NCBI GenBank assembly: GCA_026120035.1
Contig: JALRME010000007.1
Location: 62,001-126,000, forward strand
Direction of reading: 5' to 3'
DNA from: Coleophoma eucalyptorum
Lineage: Eukaryota; Ascomycota; Leotiomycetes; Helotiales; Dermateaceae
Length of the DNA stretch: 64,000 bases
Shown here: positions 22,690 to 32,913 of the stretch, one piece after another
How positions within the stretch are numbered: position 1 is the stretch's first letter
Layout of the letters: the number at the start of each line of letters is the position of its first letter
The notes under the pieces: model-generated
Told to the model about the DNA's origin: nothing
The model's input: the letters and a program-made list of their open reading frames with translations, nothing else
Database searches by the model: none
Program-made: the position numbers and the translations under genes

Positions 22690-23040
22690 GTGGTCTGGCA
22701 TGTCCCTCCATATGCTTCAGTGCTGCCAATGAGAGATAGAATCTAAAGGCTAGTATCAGCAATGTTTAGGCATAATTGAGCTGTAATAATGTTTCAAGCA
22801 GCTCTAAACATATCACTATTAAACAAAATCAGGTTGAAGCTGTATGATATAGAATTTCTCAGCTTCTTTAGTCCCAATTAAGTTCGACGAGAAGTCTACC
22901 CGTAGAGAAATATGGAACTCGTTAGAACACCCTCCAAAACCATAGTCATGGTCTTCTGCGTCTTGAATTCATGAGTTCGCAAGGTAGCTTTGAATTTTTA
23001 TAGTTGTTATACGGCTATTGCTCCGTAACATTACAGCGGA
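22690..23040 (-). pseudogene. Decayed Zn2Cys6 regulator with internal deletion
   Basis: The left part (22,690-22,965) aligns with the 3' end of the intact regulator at about 41,412-41,685, for example CATATCAC.ATTAAACAA..TCAGGTTGAAGCTG and AGAAATATGGAACTCGT. The right part (22,966-23,040) aligns with the zinc-cluster exon at 43,800-43,880 (TCTGTAACATTACA.CGGA type run). About 2.1 kb of the middle is missing, and substitutions are mostly transitions. No open frame remains. Confidence 0.82.
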
Positions 23041-23092
23041 TGGAGACACGGCTACTGTTGTTGAAAGGAGGGGGGGGTGGTCGGAGGCACAA

Positions 23093-23402
23093 CTCTAGGC
23101 TATTAGGCGGCCAAAGAGGCTCTCAGTTATTTAGTAGTGCCATAGTAATTGTTTAGGAATGCCACCACCTTTTGACCTGTCAAATAACACTGCAGAACCT
23201 ATATCTTCACATCACTTCAATCTTCGAATCAGCACGCGGCGCACACGGGCACGGTATTTCTAGACGTCCAGATGAGATCGAGAGATGCTATACAATATGC
23301 GAAACACGGCACTTGCAGAAAGAGAAAGTGGAGTGCAGTCCTCCTCTCAAGACAGCAGCTCAACCGCGCGTTCAAAGCAGTAAGCAAATCGGTTTAAGAC
23401 CA
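23093..23402. repeat. Dispersed repeat, copy B (about 300 bp)
   Basis: Second copy of the repeat at 19,306-19,605, same orientation. It directly follows the decayed regulator fragment and a G-rich run. Divergence between copies is about one fifth by eye, too much for a recent transposition. Confidence 0.75.
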
Positions 23403-23908
23403 CTTTTTTGACGAGGGGAATCGCAAGTCGACTGTTTTTCAGAATTGTGGGGCTGGTCGCTTAATCTACACTACTTGACTAATTTAGATTTTAGAGTTCA
23501 GCTAGGAAAGGTCAGGTTTATATAATGCTTAAGAACGTCACCCGTGAGGAAGGGCCCTCTCATTTACTAGAAAATGTAGATTTGTTTATGTGGCGAAGTT
23601 CAGGTCTCCGGATATTGCGTACAGATCCCACTCGTATGAGAAATGTTTAACTTGCAAGGATTAACCCCCTGACTTCAGGGTGAGGTGGGAATTGCTTCTA
23701 TGCTGAGCTCGTCTTCATGAGAACGATAGACGTTTATGGAGATTAATGACGGACATTTCAAAAGTCCATTTGCCGCATCAACAACTATATAAGGCCATAA
23801 TGTTCTGCTTAAAGACCAGAAAGCAGTAGCAACACTATCTATAACTTCCTTTCTTAGACCTCAAACAAGATAATAATCTTCATCTACATCATCATCATCA
23901 TTATCAAT
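23403..23908. other. Promoter region of the kievitone-hydratase-like gene
   Basis: About 500 bp with no gene. It ends in a TATA-like stretch (AACTATATAAGG near 23,785) and an ATC-rich leader just before the start codon at 23,909. Confidence 0.4.
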
Positions 23909-25030
23909 ATGCTGTCTCTGCTACCTGCAGTCCTTTTGCTATTGTCTATAGTAAGAGAAGGTGCAGCATTAACCTTTACTCCTGAGGACGGCACATTATT
24001 CTCTGGCGCAGTGGTATGTTAGATGCATGACTATGTAAGAGAGGCTATGAGATGAAGCAGGCTTGCTAATGCCTAGCAGAATTATCTACCTGTTCCATTT
24101 GACATAGCCGACTCCATGAACGCAGCTGGAAATCATACCAACAGCGACTCTTACTGGGCAACCTCTTTTCTCCACGGATCAGACGGACATGAATATTTGG
24201 CTTTATCTCATTTGATGCGGGGACTTACATTTGCCGATACCATGGTTAGAGCATCGATCTATGATATTACTGAGCAGTCATATAATCAGTACACATATTT
24301 TTCCAACAATACCGACTTCTATCCGGGATCCGGCGTTTTCAATGCAAGTTTCGACGATTACGGATTCGGCTCGACCAATTCAACAAATGGAGTCACTGAG
24401 CTGCGAACATGGAGTACGAGGCCAGGGGTTGAATTTGATTTAACGTTCGGATTCAACTCTCCCGTTCTACTTAATGGTGGAGCTGGCGCTTTTGACTGCT
24501 TCAACAATACATGCGAGGAGTGGTCCATGCCATCTGGAAAGACCACAGGCTCGCTATTCATTAATGGTACTACTATTGATGTAGACACCGAGCGTTCATT
24601 CACTTGGTTCGATAGGCAGTGGGCGACTCCAGGAAACTGGACCTGGTTTGAACTACATCTTCAAAGTGGAGTGGCGGGAGAACTAGACACGAAGCTGTCT
24701 ATCTGGAATTATCCTGGCACCACCCATGAAGTCAAATTTGCAACAATCCGAGAGACTGCTGGGGTGCAGACCGTCTCACCAGTTACATGCTTTACCCCAA
24801 GCAATCGCACCTTCACATCAACTAATACTGGTGCTACGTACGCTCTTGACTGGCATATAACCTTGGTTGATGGTACCGACATCCAAATTTCCAGCCCACA
24901 CGCCGATCAAGAGATGCATGTCGGTGCACAAGTTCCAACATATGAAGGTTTTGTCACTGTAGAGGGCATCTACAAAGGCAAGCAGAATGTTACGGGGTAT
25001 GGTGTTGTGGAAATCCTTCCGGCTGCTTAG
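23909..25030 (+). CDS. Secreted kievitone-hydratase-like (AttH/lipocalin-type) protein
   Basis: Predicted 351-residue secreted glycoprotein. Exons 23909-24013 and 24080-25030 join in frame (phase 0). A signal peptide covers about residues 1-20. The two lipocalin-like halves match the fungal kievitone hydratase / AttH family: SDSYWATSFLHGSDGHEYLA near the N-terminus, ERSFTWFDRQWATPGNWTWF in the middle and a C-terminal TVEGIYKGKQNVTGYGVVEI. Numerous Asn-X-Ser/Thr sites fit secretion. Kievitone hydratase of Fusarium solani hydrates an isoflavonoid phytoalexin; other members of the fold act as hydratases, cyclases or Diels-Alder-type enzymes, so the reaction here is open. An NmrA/isoflavone-reductase-like gene lies 1.5 kb upstream in the same orientation. 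Confidence 0.85.
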
Positions 25031-25194
25031 GATACTAAGAGAAGAATTTGGTCAAACCAAGAATATAGAGATGAGATGCTACGGAATTGTTCTGAAAGAA
25101 ACGAGGAGAATTTTAAACATGAACTGAAGTTGAGCAGCATGTAGCGGTGCAGTGTTTGGTCTCTTGCAGAAAGCAATGTAATATGCGTTCTAAT

Positions 25195-25400
25195 AACGTG
25201 AATGCGAAGCACCCTAATTATTACGGACTTAATTGTGACTTTTCACGTGCTAATATCTTTTGATCTCACGCTTCTTAAACCAATCCCTCGCCCCTAGTAA
25301 GTTGCTTCACCCAAGACACTCCGTTCCGGGGATGCAGCAGTTTTGGCTGTGATCTAGGCATGAGTGACGTCAAAATCATCCAGGAAAACTCTCCAAAACT
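25195..25400 (-). pseudogene. Decayed pieces of the 44.0-45.0 kb region
   Basis: Segment 25,195-25,245 matches the regulator's 5' flank at about 44,026-44,070 (GCGAAGCACCCTAATTATTA here, ACGAAGCACTCTAATTATTA there). Segment 25,277-25,400 matches about 44,905-45,030 within the degenerate Zn2Cys6 gene (ACTCCGTTCCGGG.ATG..., GTTTTGGCTGTGAT, AAAACTCTCC.AAAC). About 0.8 kb between them is missing. Frame destroyed; transitions dominate. Confidence 0.8.
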
Positions 25401-25671
25401 AAATCTCTTATGTTCTGATTAAAGATATGACTCGATAGGAGGTAACTAACAGTTTTACTTATGGGTACCGAATTACAATAGAAAAGAGTCCTTTGACCTA
25501 TATACTCGCTTGCGACGAATAAACAAAGAGGGAAAGAGTCTTATAACCGAGAGAGCCATAAAGGCTAATATTCGGACAAGCTAGGTTACTACAGCACTTG
25601 GCGTTATCTCTAATTTACGGACTATTAGCTATTAGCGGCAAGGTCATTGACAATGGACGCTGTAGCTCGTG
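25401..25671. other. Intergenic with CCATAAAGGC motif
   Basis: No gene. Contains CCATAAAGGC at about 25,556-25,565 in a context (AGCCATAAAGGCTAATATTC) resembling the alcohol dehydrogenase promoter at 28,729-28,748. Confidence 0.35.
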
Positions 25672-26738
25672 TTATTCTGGGTCCTGGTTTTTCCACCGCT
25701 GTTGAAGTTGTGTAAGATCTATCCCGCAGAGCTTCGCCTTGGATATGGTCTCTGCGGCTTTCGCTACCACCGGAATATCAATCATCTTTCCATCAAGTGT
25801 CCAGGCTCCGAGCCCATTTTTCCGAGCCACTTGGTCGGCAGTTATAACTCTGACTGCCCATTGCAGCTCATGCTGGCTTGGTGAAAAGATCTCTTGTACG
25901 ATAGGTACCTGAGATGGGTGAATACATTGTTTTCCGTTGAACCCAAAGATCTTGCCTCCCAACGCCTCGCCACTCAACTCCTTCAGCGCATCTTCGCCTT
26001 TGAACTTAGTTGATACCAGGTCAATGACCGAGGGCAGTTTAAAAGCTCGCGAAGCAGTCACAATGGCAGATCGAGCAAAGTTGAATTCAGATAGTGATGG
26101 AGTTCGGGTGATGGAAAGGTCCAAGGCGAAATCTTCGGACGCAAATATGAGACCGGAGAGTAGAGGGCTGGCAGAGCAAATTTCTTTTAAATTGAGAATT
26201 GCCTGTGCGGATTCGATTAAAGCGAGAATACTGATAGGCGATTTCTGTTCGCTATCCATTTTTGAAGACGGAGGATGGAGGTGTCGGATTGCATCAGTGA
26301 TAAAGTGCAAGTCGGCAGCAGAATTAACTTTGGGAACTATGATTGTATTGAGATGCGGTGCTTTCAGCTTTTTTCATATTAGCTGTCTACTAAATAGGTC
26401 TCTCATGGAGGAGCTTCTTACCAGTTCCGTGAGATCTTTTAGTGCGAGGCCGCTATCTACCGCATTGATTCTAGCCGCCTGTTCTAGAATACTGTTCGGG
26501 GTAGGAAGACTAAGTATGTTACGAACATTCAGTCGAGCTTCATCCTTCATGGCCGGTATAATTGAATCTTCTAAATCATACACAACAAGATCAACATTGA
26601 CACCGCGAGATTTTGTAATTAATTTCTGAGATGAACCAGGCACTAATACCAGAAGTCAGAAATTGATTGTGATTCACCAAAGGTACAATCCTCACCGTAA
26701 AGAATAGCTCTTCGTAGTACAGAGTTTATGGTAGCCAT
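25672..26738 (-). CDS. CitE/HpcH-type acyl-CoA lyase (citramalyl/malyl-CoA lyase-like)
   Basis: Predicted 319-residue TIM-barrel lyase. Three exons: 26738-26696, 26642-26422, 26367-25672. The short first exon is required to give the family N-terminus RRAILYVPGSSQKLI. Further CitE-family landmarks are VVYDLEDSI (metal/CoA region), SILALIESAQAI (catalytic-site Glu), GLIFASEDFALDL (acidic metal ligands) and GFNGKQCIHPSQVPIV (CoA binding). Family members split (S)-citramalyl-CoA or malyl-CoA into acetyl-CoA plus an oxoacid; human CLYBL is a mitochondrial example. It is the left end of a dense catabolic cluster whose MaoC hydratase and CoA ligase pair would supply such a substrate. A decayed second copy lies at 13,980-14,150. 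Confidence 0.88.
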
Positions 26739-27018
26739 TGAGTGAATTCGTACAAATTTAAATTATGACAGAACATAAAGTAAATTGGATAGAAATACAA
26801 AGACGTGATATTGGCTATATGCGTTTGTTTACTTCTAGAGTTTATATATATTTATAGCCTAATATTCGGCTGGATGATATTTTCAGGCTATATTGACTTG
26901 CAATTCTAAAGATTGAGAAATATATTGCTAGGATAGAAAGTGAAACAACTCTGAGGACTATGAGTTTAGATCAAACATTCAACCTATGAAACTAGCAGTA
27001 ATGCTCTTAACTAAGCAA

Positions 27019-28444
27019 TTACCAACTTATGACAGGTTTAATAACCTAAAAAGACAGTTAGTAACCTTTTCAAGTCATACAGGCTGAATATTAGCTTGGG
27101 ATACTGGCTTACCTGGCCAGTATGCATATCATGAATAGCATCTTTCAGTTTCTCTACCGGATATGTTCTGCATAACCTCTCGATGGGGAAATTCCCGGAC
27201 TTGTGCATCTCCATAAGTTGGGGAATGAACTGCGCCAAATTAATTTTCAATGCAATACATAGAGCTAGGTGGCTTACCTCGATAGGATTTGAGTCGCCTT
27301 CGATGATACCAATATACTTCTTATTCTCCAGGAGGAATGTGAGGGGATCAATTCGGATTTTAGAGTCAGGTGGCGGAACTCCAACAGTGGCAGCTATTCC
27401 AAGAGGGCCAATACAGTCAATCATATCCTCAATGACCTTCAAAATCCCAGTGCAATCTACTGCCTGCGTAGCTCCTAATCCTGTAATCTTTTTAATCCTC
27501 TCAACCACTGCCGGAGTTTCTTTAGAATTGATTAAATCCGTGGCACCCAATTCCTGGGCCAGGAGCAATTTCTCCTCGACAATATCAACAGCAATGATTC
27601 TTCCAGCGCCCATATATTTAGCCGCCATGAGACAAGCCAAGCCTACACTTCCGAGACCAAAGATAACGATAGAGTCTGCACTTGTAGGCTTCAATACATT
27701 TAAGATGGTTCCGGCACCTGTTTGGAATCCACATCCGATTGGGGCGTAGATATCCAGATGTTCTGGGTATGGACACTTCACAACGCATTTCTCGTTGACG
27801 ACAGACTTCTTTGCAAAGGATGACTGTCCGAAATACTGCGATCGTACCGGTCTCCCGTCTTCTAATCTTCCAGGGGTACTTCTGTCCTGGAGTCGAACTG
27901 CGTTGTGGTTGACCTGTGGATGAGTGTGGCAGTATGCCGGGTGACCAGTTGTGCATGGCTGGCAGTGGCCACAGGTATTAAAGGAAAGAAGAACAGCATC
28001 GCCGACATTCAATTCTTTGTTTTTAACATCTTTCCCAAGATGCAGGACATATCCCGCACCCTCGTGTCCGAAGATTGCTGGAAATTCCACCATTGGGAGG
28101 AGACCTTGTTGCAGGACGATATCCTGTACGATTCATGATTAGAAATGATCTATTTAAATAATAAGATATGTCACGCTTACGGTGTGACAGATGCCGGAAT
28201 ATTTCATGTCGATAAGAATTTCATCTCCCCTAACTTCGTCAAGAAAAATGGTCTCGAGCTTGAACTCGGATTTTGCTTCATTGACAACAAGCGCTTGGGT
28301 TTTGATATTCGTGAATGCTTCTTTGGACCTGTCTTGCAATTTGATCTCACATGCATCTGTAACTCTTTCTATGTGCAGTGAAGCTGGTACTTTGAAATCT
28401 GTAGCATCGAGTGCTTGATTTGGTGTGGAGGTTTCTGAAGCCAT
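27019..28444 (-). CDS. Zinc-dependent medium-chain alcohol dehydrogenase
   Basis: Predicted 433-residue NAD-dependent MDR alcohol dehydrogenase. Exons 28444-28181, 28123-27113 and a 9-codon last exon 27045-27019 that supplies the expected VIKPVISW end. Catalytic zinc ligands are seen in GICHTD and FGHEGAGYVLHLG, with a further Cys in PIGCGFQTGAG; the structural-zinc lobe is CGHCQPCTTGHPAYC. Coenzyme binding is IFGLGSVGLACLMAAKYMGA. It resembles aryl/benzyl and class III type enzymes but has about 50 extra N-terminal residues before the MDR domain, with no clear targeting signal. The ATG at 28,444 is chosen because the longer frame upstream begins only at TTG. Divergent from the acid transporter, so likely co-regulated. 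Confidence 0.87.
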
Positions 28445-29105
28445 ATTGACTGGGAAGATAGATGGCAATCAGGAATAAGATTATTGGGCATAAATCGTGT
28501 TTCTATCTAACGTAGAGCTGAGGATAGTTCAAATCCTTATCTAGAATGGAATTTCGACGGTTCGGCAAGAATAGCAAAGATACATGAAGAAAGTGGTGAG
28601 TTTTGGAAACACGGTGACGTTGCTGAAACTCTAGATGGTGCAAAAGGAGGAGAGAATGTGATATACAAGATTTCCACTCTATAATGATAATTGCTCCGCA
28701 ATAATAGCTCATACGTTCTCCGCAGCCGAGCCATAAAGCCTATATTCAACAGAGCCATGATGCTGTTACCCCATACCCCGCTTCCCAAAACCGGGGTGTG
28801 GAGTATCACCTAGTGGTATAGTCCTAACCCAGAACGAAAGAAGCGTGTATCAATGGATAGGATAAACATGCTGAGTGCTCTTTTTGCATGGGATGGCCTG
28901 TTCTAGTGTGGCATGACATGGAATGGCTCTCGCCCCTATAACATGATATAAAGGATCGCTTGTAATTATTTCCCTTCTGGTATACTTTATCATTTCTCAT
29001 CAAAATATCCAAAGACAACTCTAGTAACCTACCAACACCTATTGGGCATTATTTAGTTCTCTCCGCTATATATATACACTTCTTTTTCTTCTCTCGGAAA
29101 TTCAA
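28445..29105. promoter_or_regulatory. Divergent promoter of alcohol dehydrogenase and acid transporter
   Basis: 660 bp without a gene. Contains CCATAAAGCC at 28,731-28,740. The octamer CCATAAAG also occurs upstream of the first aldehyde dehydrogenase (32,670-32,677), in the ligase divergent promoter (34,736-34,743, minus strand) and upstream of the MaoC gene (37,571-37,578, minus strand). Confidence 0.45.
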
Positions 29106-30095
29106 ATGAGCGATAAAGTCTTCGTGACCACTTGTAGCGATAGTGGGGAAACTGCCAACATTGAGCATGCTCCCACTCTACAAGAGCATCGAGAGCTACG
29201 ACTCCTACAACGTCTCCGTACTCTTGACGCCGCAGATTATGAAGCACAATATTTTGATAATAAGCCCCATCCGAGAGGAGATGCATATCGCAAGATGGGA
29301 AACCCTAGTGCCCTGTAAGTGTAATACTTTATCAGAACGATACTGCATTCCTTCTACTGTAAATGCCGCATGTTGGGAGGAGATACTAAATCTTGAAATA
29401 CCGAAATATGCTTAGTACTGACGAACTACTCAGCGGTATCTCTGTCTTTGCCGTTGCCAACACCATGATCGCGCTATTTCTCATGCAAGTTCGCGGGATA
29501 GAACACTCCAACCTCCTTGTCGGCGTCCTTTGGTTTACCGGCGGTATTGCATCCTGGCTAACTGCAATTCTGGAACTCTTTCTGGGCAATACTTTCGCCT
29601 GGTGTGTTTTTGGTTCCTTTGGTGGCTACTACTTTGCCTTCGCATCGGTCATGACACCCTCGTTTGGTATCTCTGCAGCCTATGAGAATCCGGCCGAACT
29701 TAATAATGCTCTGGGGGTATTTTTCTGTGTTTGGGCTTCATTATTCCTCATTTTCCTGGTTGCAAGCATCAAAACAAACCTAATTTTTGTTTGGATCTTC
29801 ACTTTGGTTGATACTACTGCCTGGTTGTTGGCTGCAAGTTATTTCCAAGCTGCCGATGGTCATACTGCGACTGCTGTCAAATTGCAAAAGGTAAGAGCGG
29901 CCCCGGTATGCGATTTACCAGTGGATTTGGACAAATTCTAATCATTTGTCACAGGCTGGGGGTGCTTTTCTCTTTGCCTGCGCAATGGGTGGTTGGTACC
30001 TGCTCGTCATCCAGCTGACGGAATCGCTGGCATTTGGATTTAAACTCCCAATTGGGTCTCTCACCTCGGCAGAGAAGGATATTAAAGTAAGATAA
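29106..30095 (+). CDS. GPR1/FUN34/YaaH-family acid transporter
   Basis: Predicted 268-residue plasma-membrane protein of the acetate/succinate uptake porter family. Exons 29106-29314, 29434-29890 and 29955-30095. A cytosolic N-terminus of about 65 residues precedes the family motif region, here GNPSALGIS (usual form NPAPLGL), then RGIEHSNLLVGVLWFTGG, LELFLGNTFAWCVFGSFGGYY and about six membrane helices. The end is ambiguous: reading through gives DIKVR-stop, while using the GTAAGA donor at 30,087 gives DIK followed at once by TAA, so the protein is nearly the same either way. Yeast Ato proteins carry acetate and other short carboxylates; uptake of the cluster's acid substrate is a reasonable inference. 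Confidence 0.87.
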
Positions 30096-30533
30096 CACCA
30101 TCATTACTATTTAATATCAAAGACGGACTTTAACAGTAAAAAAGGACCGAGAGGAGTAATATACCGCTCTACTTTGCTGCTTGCGGAAGAAACAAATTTG
30201 GAGGTTTTTGAACATGATCGCGTTGTATTTTTGGTTTCAATTTTGGAAGTAAGTTATTGAAAGTAGATAGATATAAGCAGAAGATATACATAGCTAAGGT
30301 TTTTAACTCATGATTTCCTAGGGAGTAATCGTTCTTGAAAATTTATTTCGGTCTATTTCATCTTACCCAGCTTTTAAATCATTTCAATTAACAAGCAATG
30401 AATATTTTTGGACAAATTGTGCAACTACCCAAGGAATTGAACAAGGAGCTGGAGGTAAGATGCTCAACACGCCAGAGAAGACTGAACATATTGTATTTAC
30501 AGATATACAAAACACCTCCTTAATTTGATGTGT
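30096..30533. other. Intergenic, nothing recognised
   Basis: 440 bp between the convergent 3' ends of the transporter and the aldehyde dehydrogenase. Short open stretches (for example around 30,320-30,530) show no recognisable product. Confidence 0.35.
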
Positions 30534-32324
30534 CTACTTAGGTGCTAAAAGTCCTGTATTAAAATACACTGCCTTAGTCTCCGTGTAATTCTCCAGCGCT
30601 GCTTCTCCACACTCCCTCCCAATACCACTTTCCTTGTATCCGCCAAATGGAATGCTCCAGTGGACAAAGTTATACATATTAACCCACACAGTACCTGCCT
30701 TCATTGAACTTGTCATACGTAAGGCGCGCTCATAGTCCTTCGTATGTACTGCTGCTGCGAGACCGTATGTTGTATCATTTGCGAGAGCCAAAACTTCCTC
30801 CTCAGAAGAGAATTTGGATATTGCGACCACGGGTCCAAAGATTTCCTCTTTCATGATCTAGGAATCCGTAAGTAGGCTGTATGTCAAGGTGAATAATGAA
30901 AAAAGTTGGGGTCTTACTTTCATGTCTGGTCTGACGTTCGTAAAGATAGTTGGCTCGATATAGTAACCCCCTTTACCGCCAGTGGCTGCCTTCTTTCCAC
31001 CCAGATGAACCGTTGCTCCCTCTTCCTTGCCACTTTCAATATAACTTAAAATCTTATCAAACTGCATCTTGCTGTTCTGTGGACCTTGGGTCGTGTCGGA
31101 GGCAAAATTGTCACCAACTTTGATCTGAGACATACGGGCTGTATATGCCGAGAGGAATTCGTCATAGACGTCTTCATGTACATAAATTCGCGTACCTGCG
31201 TGACAAGTCTGTCCGAAGTTCATATTGATACCCCATGCAGACCAATCTACTGCCTTGGCGATATCTGCGTCGGGAAAAATAATGTTCTGCGCCAAAGGTC
31301 AGTACTGCCACGCATGTAGTATAGTGTGGCCCTAAGGGTTCTGCTTACTGGACTCTTCCCTCCCAGCTCCAGTGTAACTTTTTTCAGATTTGAAGATGCG
31401 GATGCCTTTAAGATGGCACGGCCAGTGGCAGTAGAGCCGGTGAAGGCGACCTTGTTAATATCCATATGCGAAGCAATAGCATTTCCAACAGTTTTGCCAT
31501 ATCCCGACACCAGATTCACAGTACCAGCTGGAAATCCGGCCTCTTTGATCAATTCGCATACTTTCAGGGCCGACAATGGTGTTGCCTCTGCTGATTTAAT
31601 GACAACCGTGTTTCCTGTCGCTAAAGCTGGGGCGATTTTCCATATGAACATCATCAGTGGGAAGCTATTCATAGTCAGTAACGAGAACGTGCTGAGAAAA
31701 AGTTCAGAAGTTCTTTAAACTGCAATTAACTTACTTCCATGGGATGATTTGACCGCAAACACCGACTGGCTCTCTTTTCGTATACGCAAAAGTCCCCGGG
31801 ATGTTGAAACTCGTCAGACCCAAGATTTTATCAGCCCACCCGCCGTAATATCTCAGCGTGCCAATGGAACCCGGAACATCCAGTGTACTAGCCTGGCTAT
31901 GTGTCTTTCCAGTGTCTAGCATCTCAATGGCGACCAAATCATCAAAATCCCTTTGCATCAGATCCGCCAGCTTATTCAACAGTTCTCCACGTTTAGCCGG
32001 ATTCATGGTTGCCCATTTACTACTCTCGAATGTTTGACGAGCCACCTTAACAGCTGCATCAACATCTTCCTCGCGACCTTCTTGAATCTGAAGCAATTCC
32101 TTTCCGTTGGTGGGATTTTCAACTCCGAATGTGTTTCCCGCCAGAGCGGGCACGAATTCATTATTGATGAACAGTCCAGTAGGAATTGACACTTTACGAC
32201 CATTTATGTCGAGTGTTTGGCTTGCAGCGGTACTGAGAGCACGCAAGTGATTGCCATATTGACCATACTGGACACCTCTAATGACGTTTCGTGGTGCTGT
32301 CCTAAGGAATGCCCTGGCTAGCAT
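30534..32324 (-). CDS. Mitochondrial NAD(P)-dependent aldehyde dehydrogenase
   Basis: Predicted 532-residue aldehyde dehydrogenase. Exons 32324-31735, 31664-31349, 31286-30918 and 30857-30534 join in frame. The N-terminus ([17 protein letters not shown]...RALSTAASQ) is Arg/Ser-rich and lacks acidic residues, as expected for a mitochondrial presequence. Signature elements: [19 protein letters not shown], cofactor loop FTGSTATGR, general-base Glu in [10 protein letters not shown] (about residue 297) and nucleophile Cys330 in [11 protein letters not shown], ending [23 protein letters not shown] at 32,324 is used; the longer frame upstream starts at GTG. Within the cluster it probably oxidises the aldehyde made by the adjacent alcohol dehydrogenase to an acid. 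Confidence 0.9.
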
Positions 32325-32913
32325 CTTGTGCGCTCTTGTTAACACGGGTCTTCGTCTCGCGGTGAGGATGGATGTTTTATCAATGGCAGGACGCAGTTGT
32401 GAATAAACTTAGCCTTGAGAAGATGGAAGGAGATCTCAACTTAATATGTCGATATGTTGAAATCTCCGCTAAAGGTGAATGAAGGTCGCGGATGAACAAT
32501 CGCCGAGTCCTATCTGCCAAGCAGCCAAGGGTCGGGGATTTAACTTTGTTGAAATTCAATTCAACTCGGCTATGATATACCCGAAATGGGGCTTGGGTCA
32601 ACTTATCCACCAACCCCTCACAACCCTCGGATCTCACGGTATCTGTGATGATGGTACTTGAACTACTAGCCATAAAGTATCCTATTATTCATAGCTTGCA
32701 TAATCCCGGACCAAATGAAGCCAAAGTGCTCAGGAGGTTAAGAATATTCAGAATTATGTTCTAGCTTATAACCGCCGAAGGCGGGGTCTCATTCCAGCTG
32801 CATCTCAATATATAACTTAATTCCAGAGGAATAGAAATATTATAGAATAAGTTGAAATCATCACAATACATCAATATCCAATATGGGTATGAAGTAAATC
32901 ATATAAAGCATTT
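32325..32913. promoter_or_regulatory. Aldehyde dehydrogenase promoter / intergenic
   Basis: About 590 bp, no gene. CCATAAAG at 32,670-32,677 lies about 345 bp upstream of the aldehyde dehydrogenase start, in the context AGCCATAAAGTATCCTATTA. Confidence 0.4.

Noticed and set aside
25937..26629. 230-codon plus-strand frame over the CitE-like gene
   Set aside because: Antisense shadow of a well-supported lyase with conserved motifs.
27183..27749. 188-codon plus-strand frame over the alcohol dehydrogenase
   Set aside because: Antisense shadow; the opposite strand has full zinc-enzyme motifs.
28795..28835. Possible tRNA-like sequence (CACCTAGTGGTATAGTCC)
   Set aside because: I could not fold a cloverleaf with acceptor and T-arm around it; no tRNA gene is supported anywhere in the window.
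30130..30533. Possible small gene between transporter and ALDH
   Set aside because: Short open pieces in several frames with no recognisable motif or start context.
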